Assembly (NCBI GenBank): GCA_031279675.1
Contig: JAITIB010000126.1
Span: forward strand, 1 to 5,781
Direction: 5' to 3'
Source of the DNA: Puniceicoccales bacterium
Lineage (GTDB): Bacteria > Verrucomicrobiota > Verrucomicrobiia > Opitutales > UBA953
Length of the DNA stretch: 5,781 nt
The notes under the pieces are model-generated. The model did no database searches and was not told the DNA's origin. It saw nothing but the letters and a program-made list of their open reading frames with translations. A program made the translations under genes and the position numbers. Positions 1 to 5,430 of this stretch are shown piece after piece (position 1 is the stretch's first letter; every line of letters starts with the position of its first letter).

Positions 1-1
1 C

Positions 2-367
2 GAGCGCATTCTCGCCGCCCGCAGCATCCGCCAGGGAGGTCTCGGCGCCGCCCTCGCCGAGATGGCCTTCGGCAACGGCATTGGCGCGCAACTCACGCAC
101 CCCGCCCACACGCCCGGGCGCAAAAGCTTTTTCACCCCCGCCTACGGCAGCCTCATTCTCGAAATCGCCGACACACCCGCCGGGGAAAAACTCACCCAAA
201 CCCTTTTCGCATGGCCCACCCCCGCCCTGCCCATCGGCCACACCACCGCCGAGCCCCACATCGCCTGGGCCACCGATGGCGACAAACACAGCCTGCCCCT
301 CCGCGAACTCCAGACCGCTTGGGAAAGCCCCCTCGAAAGCACCTTCCCCACAAGGATAAGCATGTAA
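2..367 (+). CDS. purL: PurL, FGAM synthase, C-terminal fragment (5' end outside window)
   Basis: This is the last 121 codons of phosphoribosylformylglycinamidine synthase, the cytoplasmic enzyme that converts FGAR, ATP and glutamine to FGAM in purine synthesis. The frame is open from the window edge and ends at TAA 365-367. Near the start is the Gly-rich motif QGGLGAALAEMAF, typical of the C-terminal domain of the AIR synthase-like fold. The chain ends in WESPLESTFPTR, which resembles the point in the large single-chain PurL of Clostridia and Bacteroidetes just before the glutaminase domain. Here the glutaminase is a separate ORF beginning at the very next base, in the same frame. The family call rests on these motifs and on the neighbouring purQ. 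The start and catalytic ATP-binding part are not in the window. The usual SDGG-like stretch reads IRQGG here, a mild divergence. Confidence 0.85.
   Translation, partial: ERILAARSIRQGGLGAALAEMAFGNGIGAQLTHPAHTPGRKSFFTPAYGSLILEIADTPAGEKLTQTLFAWPTPALPIGHTTAEPHIAWATDGDKHSLPLRELQTAWESPLESTFPTRISM
352..356 (+). promoter_or_regulatory. Shine-Dalgarno-like AAGGA before purQ
   Basis: AAGGA lies inside the last codons of purL. It is 5 nt before an ATG at 362-364 that is followed directly by the purL stop TAA, and 11 nt before the ATG at 368 used for purQ. It is the only SD-like site near this junction, so it supports a start at 368 rather than at the ATG at 377, which would be 20 nt away. Confidence 0.45.
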
Positions 368-1222
368 ATGGAAACCATGTCCGCACCAGCCCTCAACACC
401 ACTTCCGTCCGTCGTGCCGCGCCGCGCGTCCTCATCCCGGTGTTTCCCGGAAGCAATTGCGAATACGACAGCGCCCGCGCTTTTGATGAGGCCGGCGCCG
501 CCACGCGCATTCTCGTTTTCCGCAATCAAAGTCCGGCTGACGTGGACGCTTCGCTGCGCGAACTTTCCGCTGCCATCCGCGGTGTGCAAATTCTCATGAT
601 TCCCGGTGGATTCAGCGCGGGGGACGAGCCTGACGGCTCCGGAAAGTTCATCGCCGCCATTTTTCGCAACCCCGCCGTGCGCGATGCCACAATGGAGCTG
701 ATCACGCGGCGCGACGGACTCATCCTCGGCATCTGCAACGGCTTTCAGGCTCTCATCAAGCTTGGCCTTCTTCCGCACGGTGAGATCCGCGACATCTCTC
801 CGGATGACCCAACGCTTTTTCACAACACCCTTGGGCGGCATGTTTCCCGCTATGCCCGCACGCGCGTTTGCGCCACCTCCATTGCCTCGCCCTGGCTCTC
901 GAAAATGCGCGCGGGGGAAGTTCATGCCCTGCCCTTTTCACACGGCGAGGGACGGTTCGTTGCCAGCGCCGCCTGCCTTGCCCGTTTGCATGCCCAAGGT
1001 CAGGTCGCGTTTCAATACTGCGATCCTGACGGGCAAGCCTCGATGGACATCGAGGACAATCCCAACGGCTCCGCCAGTGCCATCGAGGGCATTGTCAGCC
1101 CCTGCGGGCGTGTTCTGGGCAAGATGGGGCACACCGAGCGCCGGGGCAAAAACATTGCCCGCAACATCCCCGGCAACAAGCACCAGCCTCTCTTTGAAGG
1201 TGGCGTCGCTTATTTCTTGTGA
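368..1222 (+). CDS. purQ: PurQ, glutaminase subunit/domain of FGAM synthase
   Basis: This 284-residue class I glutamine amidotransferase supplies ammonia from glutamine to PurL. After a linker of about 20 residues come VLIPVFPGSNCEYD (21-34) and the oxyanion-region motif MIPGGFSAGDE (77-87). The nucleophile elbow GICNGFQ has the likely catalytic Cys123. HGEGRF lies at 192-197, and GHTER at 254-258 supplies the likely His255 and Glu257 of the triad, by analogy with the HPER motif of Salmonella PurL. The C-terminal tail GNKHQPLFEGGVAYFL resembles the end of large fused PurL proteins more than that of small stand-alone PurQ. The first base follows the purL stop directly and is in the same frame, so translation is probably coupled. 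An alternative start is the ATG at 377. All catalytic residues appear intact. Confidence 0.93.
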   Translation: METMSAPALNTTSVRRAAPRVLIPVFPGSNCEYDSARAFDEAGAATRILVFRNQSPADVDASLRELSAAIRGVQILMIPGGFSAGDEPDGSGKFIAAIFRNPAVRDATMELITRRDGLILGICNGFQALIKLGLLPHGEIRDISPDDPTLFHNTLGRHVSRYARTRVCATSIASPWLSKMRAGEVHALPFSHGEGRFVASAACLARLHAQGQVAFQYCDPDGQASMDIEDNPNGSASAIEGIVSPCGRVLGKMGHTERRGKNIARNIPGNKHQPLFEGGVAYFL

Positions 1223-1224
1223 GC

Positions 1225-1245
1225 AGGCGTCGGGGCTGAACGCCT
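1225..1245. terminator. Small hairpin between convergent purQ and slyD
   Basis: AGGCGT (1225-1230) and ACGCCT (1240-1245) form a 6-bp stem with a 9-nt loop in the 21-nt gap between the convergent purQ and slyD stops; the right arm enters the slyD stop codon. It could act as a terminator in both directions, but no T-run follows on either strand, so the terminator role is an inference from position. Confidence 0.3.
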
Positions 1246-1774
1246 AATGGGCGTGGGAACAATGTCCGTGGCCGGAGTGGTGATGTCCGTGCCGTCCGCA
1301 ACAACCGCTTTTGTGATGGGGATGCCCGTGGGCGATTTCCTCCGCGGTGGCGTCGCGAACGGAGATTACCTTGACTGAGAAATGGAGTGTCTGTCCGGCG
1401 AACTCGTGGTTTCCGTCCAAGGTCACATCATCGCTGGTGATGTTGACGACGGTCATGATGCGAACGCCGTCCTGGGTTTGCGCATGAAAGCGCATTCCGA
1501 CCTCGACGGTGTCATCAGTCTCAAAGCGCTGGCGGGGGACGGTGAGAATGAGTTGCGGGTCGCGTTCACCGTAGCCGTCCGCTGGGGCGACGGTGACTTT
1601 TTTTTCCTCGCCCGCGGTCAACCCGGTCAGGGCGTGCTCAAGGCCCGGGATGATGTTTTGCGCGCCGTGCAGATATTCAAGCGGCGGCTGTCCGTTGGAG
1701 GAGTCGAGCACTTTGCCTTGGGCGTTGGTGAGTGTGTAATCAATGGCGGCGATGGTGTTGGCGGCGATTTTCAT
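1244..1774 (-). CDS. slyD: SlyD-type FKBP peptidyl-prolyl isomerase with His/Cys-rich metal-binding tail
   Basis: This 176-residue protein has the order of a SlyD prolyl cis-trans isomerase and chaperone, a cytoplasmic protein with no signal peptide. The N-terminal FKBP part has LEYLHGAQNIIPGLEHAL (32-49) and PADGYGE (64-70). The insert-in-flap chaperone segment spans about 72-126, and the FKBP fold resumes at GNHEFAGQTLHFSVKV (121-136). EEIAHGHPHH opens a C-terminal tail (149-176) with 12 His and 3 Cys (158, 159, 172). In E. coli SlyD a comparable tail binds nickel and serves hydrogenase maturation, so metal binding is likely here. It is the last gene of the exbB-exbD-TonB-like run, 39 nt after its neighbour. 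No clear Shine-Dalgarno site precedes the ATG. A run of eight A in the coding strand encodes Lys58-Lys59. Confidence 0.95.
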   Translation of the reverse strand: MKIAANTIAAIDYTLTNAQGKVLDSSNGQPPLEYLHGAQNIIPGLEHALTGLTAGEEKKVTVAPADGYGERDPQLILTVPRQRFETDDTVEVGMRFHAQTQDGVRIMTVVNITSDDVTLDGNHEFAGQTLHFSVKVISVRDATAEEIAHGHPHHKSGCCGRHGHHHSGHGHCSHAH

Positions 1775-1813
1775 GAAAGGAACGGGGGTTGTGTTGCCGG
1801 CTGACGGGATGGT

Positions 1814-2674
1814 TTACTCTATATCGGCGCTGATGGCGAAGATGAAGCTCGTGGCCATTCCGGGGGGGCGCGCGCCCGCGTTGCCGACCTTGTCTATTGC
1901 GCGGCGCAGCAGGCGCTCAAACAGTGCGTTATTCGGGTTGCGTGTCCAGCCGCCGAAACTGATGTTGCCGTTGTTGCTGATGTTCAGGCGGAATTCGCCT
2001 TGTGTGCTGCGCTCAAGTTGGGAGCCCTCGCGGCTGACGAGTTCGCGCCATTGTTCCTGTAACAGCAGCCGGAGCCGGTCTTTGTATTGTGTGACGACGA
2101 CGGGGCCGCCGCCGTTGGGGTTTCCGGCCCCGGGGCTGGCTGGCCCAAGTATGTTGTTGATGTTGATCCCGGGGATGGGCTTCGCGCCGCTGTTGTTCGA
2201 TTTATTAGGGCGGGTGTTGCCGTTGGGAGGCTTTGTGTTGAGGGGTGGGGTGGGGTGTTTTGCCTGAAAATCCTTGAGCGTGATTTGCTTGGGTTCGGGT
2301 TCTTTCGCAGGTTTCACGTCGGGTGGCGGCGGGATGATCGGGGGTGGCGGCGGGACGGTTTTTGCCTTGGCTTCCTCTTCGGCGCGTCTGCGTGCTTCCT
2401 CGCGTTGGCGCTCAATGGACTTGTTGATTTTTTCCACGTCGAAAAGGGGTTGTTCGGGTTTGGGAATGTTTACTGGCGGGCTGGTGGTGTTCCCGGGGGT
2501 GCCGATGGATGGGGTGCCGTCCCCGGTGAGGTTGAGGACGAGGCTTCCGGCCTGGTGCTTTTCCTCGGGCGGTGGCGTGAGGCGCGGGCCTGTCAGGAAG
2601 ACCAGTGCGCCCAGAAGCATTCCGTGCAGTGAGATGGAGCCAATCCAGCCTTTGACCTTGTGCGTGCGGTTCAT
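1814..2674 (-). CDS. TonB/TolA-like energy transducer
   Basis: This 286-residue protein has the layout of TonB or TolA: a short cytoplasmic start, one membrane anchor (about residues 10-28), then a long periplasmic linker. The linker has a charged, probably helical coiled-coil segment at 82-105 (KINKSIERQREEARRRAEEE), a proline-rich run at 108-128 and an Asn/Gly/Pro-rich stretch at 140-192. The C-terminal domain (about 195-286) starts with YKDRLRLLLQEQWREL. That resembles the Y...I...W opening of TolA domain III, and it ends in beta-strand-like FIFAISADIE. The ATG is 3 nt after the exbD stop, so the two are almost surely co-translated. The protein would pass energy from the ExbB/ExbD motor to outer-membrane partners. 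Whether it serves TonB-dependent receptors or a Tol-Pal role cannot be decided, because no receptor, tolB or pal gene is in the window. Confidence 0.8.
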   Translation of the reverse strand: MNRTHKVKGWIGSISLHGMLLGALVFLTGPRLTPPPEEKHQAGSLVLNLTGDGTPSIGTPGNTTSPPVNIPKPEQPLFDVEKINKSIERQREEARRRAEEEAKAKTVPPPPPIIPPPPDVKPAKEPEPKQITLKDFQAKHPTPPLNTKPPNGNTRPNKSNNSGAKPIPGININNILGPASPGAGNPNGGGPVVVTQYKDRLRLLLQEQWRELVSREGSQLERSTQGEFRLNISNNGNISFGGWTRNPNNALFERLLRRAIDKVGNAGARPPGMATSFIFAISADIE

Positions 2675-2677
2675 GGT

Positions 2678-3112
2678 TCAGTCCTTGATTTCTGTTGGGA
2701 AGTCCACCTTGGACAGTCCGCTTTGTTTGACGAGACTTAAGGTGTCGAAAAGTCGCTGGCAGGGGAGTGATCCGTCAACGCGGACGCTGATGCGGGGTTG
2801 TTGCTCGGCGGGGAGCCGGCTGACTTGGAGAAGTTCGTGGCGCAGGGCGTCTTCGTGCGTGATGTGTCCGTCGTAGATGAGCTGGCCTTGTTTGTCGAGG
2901 GCGAGGACTTTGGGTTTGACGGGCGTCCGGGGGACGGGTGTGGCAAAATCCTTGGAGGCAAGCGGGAGGTCTATTTGGGTGGTTTGCTCAAGGACGGGGG
3001 TGGCGATCATGAAAATGATGAGCAGGCAAAAACAAAGGTCGAGCAAGGGGGTGACGTTTAACTCGTTGAGGGTCGCCATGGTGCGGCGATACTTGAATTG
3101 GCGCTGGCGCAT
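2678..3112 (-). CDS. exbD: ExbD/TolR family biopolymer transport protein
   Basis: This is a 144-residue inner-membrane protein of the usual ExbD length. A short basic cytoplasmic N-terminus (MRQRQFKYRR) leads into the diagnostic LNVTPLLDLCFCLLIIFM (18-35). That is a single transmembrane helix with Asp25, the residue that carries protons in the family. The periplasmic part (about 45-144) ends in VRVDGSLPCQRLFDTLSLVK, matching the usual D....Y..v...l..a/s.G pattern near the ExbD/TolR C-terminus. It follows exbB after 45 nt and overlaps no gene. The ATG at 3112 is preferred because it keeps the basic N-terminus. The Met at residue 12 is a possible alternative, and neither has a clear Shine-Dalgarno site. 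The protein assembles with ExbB as a proton-driven motor. ExbD versus TolR cannot be separated by eye. Confidence 0.92.
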   Translation of the reverse strand: MRQRQFKYRRTMATLNELNVTPLLDLCFCLLIIFMIATPVLEQTTQIDLPLASKDFATPVPRTPVKPKVLALDKQGQLIYDGHITHEDALRHELLQVSRLPAEQQPRISVRVDGSLPCQRLFDTLSLVKQSGLSKVDFPTEIKD

Positions 3113-3157
3113 GTGTGCTGGAGGGATCGGTGGTGGCTCGACGGGGTGGCGTTTTGC

Positions 3158-4063
3158 TCAGTAAAGGGTGGCGTTGGGCGGGGCAAAATCATCGTCGGCG
3201 CCGTCACCGGGGGCGTGGGGATGTGCTGTCGGGGGCGGAGGCGTTCCGCGCGGGACACGGTTGTCGTGATTGCCGGCTGGCGCGGACGTGGCGGGGGCGC
3301 CGGCGTGGTGGTGTTCCTGAAGCTCAAGCTCGATCCGGTCCGCCAGGCTGCTGGCGTAATTCTCAAGCTCGGTGGTCATGATTTTGGTCTGGGTGATGAG
3401 GTAGTTGTAGCCGAAGGTGGCTGGAATTGCGACAAGAAGCCCGCATGTGGTCGTGACAAGGGCTCCGGCCACACCGGGGGCGAGCTGGGTGATGGTGGCT
3501 TTGTCACTGAGCCCGCCAAACGCGATCATGACGCCGTAAACGGTGCCAAGCAGCCCGAGAAACGGCCCCCCGGAAACGAGCGATGTGAGCAGGATGAGTT
3601 TGCGCTCGTAGCGGACAATCTGCCGGGCGATTCCGCGCGAAATCGCATTTTCAACATGCCCCATGCAAAGGGCGATGCTGGCCTGGGTGCGTGCCTTGCC
3701 ACGGTGGCGTTGGTAGGCGGCGCTCGCCTCGGCGGCGAGATATTCGTAGGGGCTGAGTTCGCTGATGCCCCTGAGAAGGTTGATGCCGATGATGGTCTCC
3801 ACGCCCCGGAGCTTTTGCTCGAACCCGAGGTTGCGCCGGCGCAAACTGGAGAGCTCAAGGAATTTCTGGAGCATTGTGCCGATGCTTATCATGGAACAGA
3901 ACACGAGGAGCAGCGCGATGGCCTGCCCAAACGTGTCGCATTGGTGGAAATACCATTCAAGCGGTTTGCCTTCGGCGGTGGCGACGGCCAAGGTCATGGG
4001 CACGGGAAGCTGGCTGGGGCACATTGTGATCATTGCGTGGACATTAACGGAATTGTTGCGCAC
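3158..4063 (-). CDS. exbB: ExbB/TolQ/MotA family proton channel protein
   Basis: This protein of up to 301 residues forms the channel of the ExbB-ExbD motor in the inner membrane. Three hydrophobic segments are visible, at about 45-64, 155-182 and 195-222. The last two carry the family signatures GPFLGLLGTVYGVMIAF (166-182) and PGVAGALVTTTCGLLVAIPA (196-215). The cytoplasmic loop between helices 1 and 2 contains LSPYEYLAAEASAAYQRHRG. After the third helix comes an unusual low-complexity tail (about 250-301) rich in His, Pro and Ala, with HHH at 251-253. The start is uncertain. The outermost start is GTG 4061-4063. ATG codons at 4033, 4024 and 3997 (residues 11, 14 and 23) are in frame, and none has a good Shine-Dalgarno site. 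Residue 23 would still leave about 22 residues before the first helix. It is followed by exbD and a TonB/TolA-like gene. Confidence 0.92.
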   Translation of the reverse strand: MRNNSVNVHAMITMCPSQLPVPMTLAVATAEGKPLEWYFHQCDTFGQAIALLLVFCSMISIGTMLQKFLELSSLRRRNLGFEQKLRGVETIIGINLLRGISELSPYEYLAAEASAAYQRHRGKARTQASIALCMGHVENAISRGIARQIVRYERKLILLTSLVSGGPFLGLLGTVYGVMIAFGGLSDKATITQLAPGVAGALVTTTCGLLVAIPATFGYNYLITQTKIMTTELENYASSLADRIELELQEHHHAGAPATSAPAGNHDNRVPRGTPPPPTAHPHAPGDGADDDFAPPNATLY

Positions 4064-4089
4064 GAGCGAATAGATGCGCCCGCCGCGCT

Positions 4090-4110
4090 GGCAAACCTTT
4101 AACTTTTGCC
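4090..4110 (-). promoter_or_regulatory. Inverted repeat in the uspA-exbB gap
   Basis: GGCAAA and TTTGCC form a 6-bp stem with a 9-nt loop inside the 66-nt gap between the stress gene stop and the exbB GTG. There is no T-run after it on the minus strand. It could be a weak terminator, an mRNA processing hairpin or an operator half-site pair. The role is not known. Confidence 0.25.
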
Positions 4111-4129
4111 GACGCCACCGCGGGTGCCC

Positions 4130-4990
4130 TTAACGGAACAAGACCACGGGGACGAGGCAGCGCTGGATGATCTCCGTGGTCGTGCTGCCAATGAGCAGGC
4201 GGCGGATGCGCGAATGCCCGTATGCGCCCATGAGCAGGAAATTGATGCCCTGCGATTGCTGGTAATGCGCAATGGCGTCCGCGGCGGACGCGTTCGGCAG
4301 CACCTTGGCGATGATGCGGCGGTGAAACCCGAGCAAGGTCTGTTCCGCGACGGCGAGACGGTCTGTTGCGTGCGCCTCCTCCCCGTGCCGGGCGACGCTG
4401 ACGACGTGAAGTTCCGCGCCGGCAAACGCGGCGCGATTCACCCCGAACCACGCCACCGCCTTGTCCGCACTCGCACTGCCGTCATAGGCGATGAGAATCT
4501 TGCGCGGCTCAAAAAACTCCCTGTTCGCAACGAAACAGGGCAGCGGGGACGCGCGCACCACGCGCTCCATGTTTGAGCCGAGATGGGCCGTGGCCATGTT
4601 TGCCCCCTCGCCGCGTTTGCCGATGATGACAAGCCCCGCGCCCCCCATCTCGCTCTCAAACTCCGTGATGCAGTCCACCAGCGAGCCCGTCCGGTGGTGG
4701 ACCGCCACCCGTCCCGCGATTCCCTCCTTGCGTGCCATGTCATTCACATAGCCGCCCAGCACGCCCGCCTTTTCCGCCTCCACTTGGCGCAGCTGCTCCG
4801 TCAACCCCATGTAAGGCTGCGCCCCCAAACTGCCGCCAAAGTCGGCGATAAGCGGAGCCTCATACTGCCAGTTTTCGGAGACATAGAGCACATCCACCGA
4901 GGCATGTGTCTTGTGCGCAAACCAAAACGCATACTGGCAGCACACCTGCCCGTAACGGGAACCATCAATGCAAACGAGTATTTTTTTCAT
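4130..4990 (-). CDS. Universal stress protein with two tandem UspA domains
   Basis: With the ATG at 4988-4990 this is a 286-residue cytoplasmic protein of two UspA-type alpha/beta domains, about 1-157 and 163-286. A TTG three codons upstream is also in frame, but MKKILVCIDGS is the classic Usp start. Domain 1 opens with MKKILVCIDGS (Asp9) and has GKRGEGANMATAHLGS, a G-x2-G-x10-G-S loop (G124, G127, G138). Domain 2 opens with KILIAYDGSASADKAV (Asp170) and has GAYGHSRIRRLLIGS, an exact G-x2-G-x9-G-S nucleotide-binding loop (G255, G258, G268). Tandem Usp proteins of this kind bind ATP or AMP and act in stress physiology; the target is unknown. It lies 66 nt upstream of exbB on the same strand and may be the operon's first gene. 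No Shine-Dalgarno site is seen before the ATG. Confidence 0.92.
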   Translation of the reverse strand: MKKILVCIDGSRYGQVCCQYAFWFAHKTHASVDVLYVSENWQYEAPLIADFGGSLGAQPYMGLTEQLRQVEAEKAGVLGGYVNDMARKEGIAGRVAVHHRTGSLVDCITEFESEMGGAGLVIIGKRGEGANMATAHLGSNMERVVRASPLPCFVANREFFEPRKILIAYDGSASADKAVAWFGVNRAAFAGAELHVVSVARHGEEAHATDRLAVAEQTLLGFHRRIIAKVLPNASAADAIAHYQQSQGINFLLMGAYGHSRIRRLLIGSTTTEIIQRCLVPVVLFR

Positions 4991-5022
4991 GGGAAACAAG
5001 GGTTGAATGTTTGGGTGAGAAC

Positions 5023-5044
5023 CGCGCGCAGTGCACGCGCGTGC
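5023..5044. promoter_or_regulatory. CG-rich palindrome in the leader of the stress gene
   Basis: CGCGCG (5023-5028) and CGCGCG (5036-5041) pair around the loop CAGTGCA. An overlapping perfect 12-bp palindrome, GCACGCGCGTGC, lies at 5033-5044. It sits 33-54 bp upstream of the stress gene ATG, so it could be a 5'-UTR hairpin or an operator. The role is inferred from position only. Confidence 0.3.
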
Positions 5045-5236
5045 CTCACGACTCCAGCGATTGTTCCCTTTGCGTCCTCAAGGGCGAGAAAAAAACATCC
5101 CCTGCTTTTCGCGGCGCACCACCCGCCCAAAGTCTTGTCATGCGCAAACAATAAACATGCTGGAAAATAGGCATTGCCAAGAAATCGAGAGGGAGGCAGG
5201 CGGTGTTCGGATTGGACTCGAAGAAGTTTGCCAAAT

Positions 5237-5265
5237 TTGCCGGGCGCATGGGGCTTTTGTATATC
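5237..5265 (+). promoter_or_regulatory. Possible sigma70-type promoter (plus strand)
   Basis: TTGCCG (5237-5242) and TATATC (5260-5265) are spaced by exactly 17 bp, each matching four of six consensus bases. The 8-bp palindrome CAAATTTG (5232-5239) overlaps the -35 box and could be an operator. Transcription would begin near 5272 and give a leader of about 160 nt to the ATG at 5431. A second weak candidate is TTGCGC (5390-5395) with TATTTT (5412-5417), spacing 16. Promoters are poorly predictable by eye in this GC-rich DNA. Confidence 0.25.
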
Positions 5266-5286
5266 GGAAAACTTGAATGCCGCAAA

Positions 5287-5314
5287 GATCGCAGGCGCGC
5301 CGTTGGCGCCGATC
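5287..5314. repeat. Hairpin in the divergent intergenic region
   Basis: GATC (5287-5290) and GGCGC (5294-5298) pair with GCGCC (5306-5310) and GATC (5311-5314), leaving a 3-nt bulge on the left side and a 7-nt loop. A second hairpin follows closely: GCCGG (5322-5326) and CCGGC (5333-5337) with a 6-nt loop. Its right arm overlaps an alternative stem, GGCA (5335-5338) with TGCC (5342-5345). Together they could structure the leader of a plus-strand transcript. No T-run follows directly, so a terminator is unlikely. Confidence 0.3.
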
Positions 5315-5430
5315 AAGCAAGGCCGGTCAATCCCGGCAATCTGCCAAGCCCGCAATCGCACCCCCGCATCCTTTTTTTGAAAAAACTGCTTGCGCTCTCC
5401 CTTCTGAATTCTATTTTCCGAAACACTTCC

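Larger units (their letters stand above)
4991..5430. other. Divergent intergenic region, no convincing gene
   Basis: These 440 bases separate the minus-strand stress gene from the plus-strand ORF at 5431. Both strands have open frames, the longest on the minus strand reaching 166 codons, but none shows a recognisable motif or plausible composition. The stretch holds a CG-rich palindrome (5023-5044), two small GC hairpins (5287-5314 and 5322-5337), a possible promoter (5237-5265) and a T7 followed by A6 tract (5372-5385). It should contain the promoters for both flanking transcripts. Confidence 0.6.

Noticed and set aside
2318..2358. Near-repeat GGTGGCGGCGGGA appearing twice in the TonB-like gene
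   Set aside because: It encodes the two proline runs of the periplasmic linker. Codon repetition explains it without a separate repeat element.
1382..2632. Plus-strand open frames opposite slyD and the TonB-like gene
   Set aside because: They lie antisense to well-supported genes, have skewed composition and no recognisable motif.
3098..4102. Long open frame of 334 codons on the plus strand, opposite exbB
   Set aside because: It is the antisense shadow of exbB in GC-rich DNA. The minus strand carries clear ExbB signatures, and the plus-strand peptide shows only Gly, Val and Asp-rich low complexity with no motif.
5372..5385. T7-G-A6 tract as an intrinsic terminator
   Set aside because: The nearest GC stem (5322-5337) lies over 30 nt upstream of the T-run, too far for a standard terminator.
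4991..5430. tRNA, small RNA gene or CRISPR array in the intergenic region
   Set aside because: No cloverleaf, no regularly spaced direct repeats and no convincing promoter-terminator pair could be found by eye.
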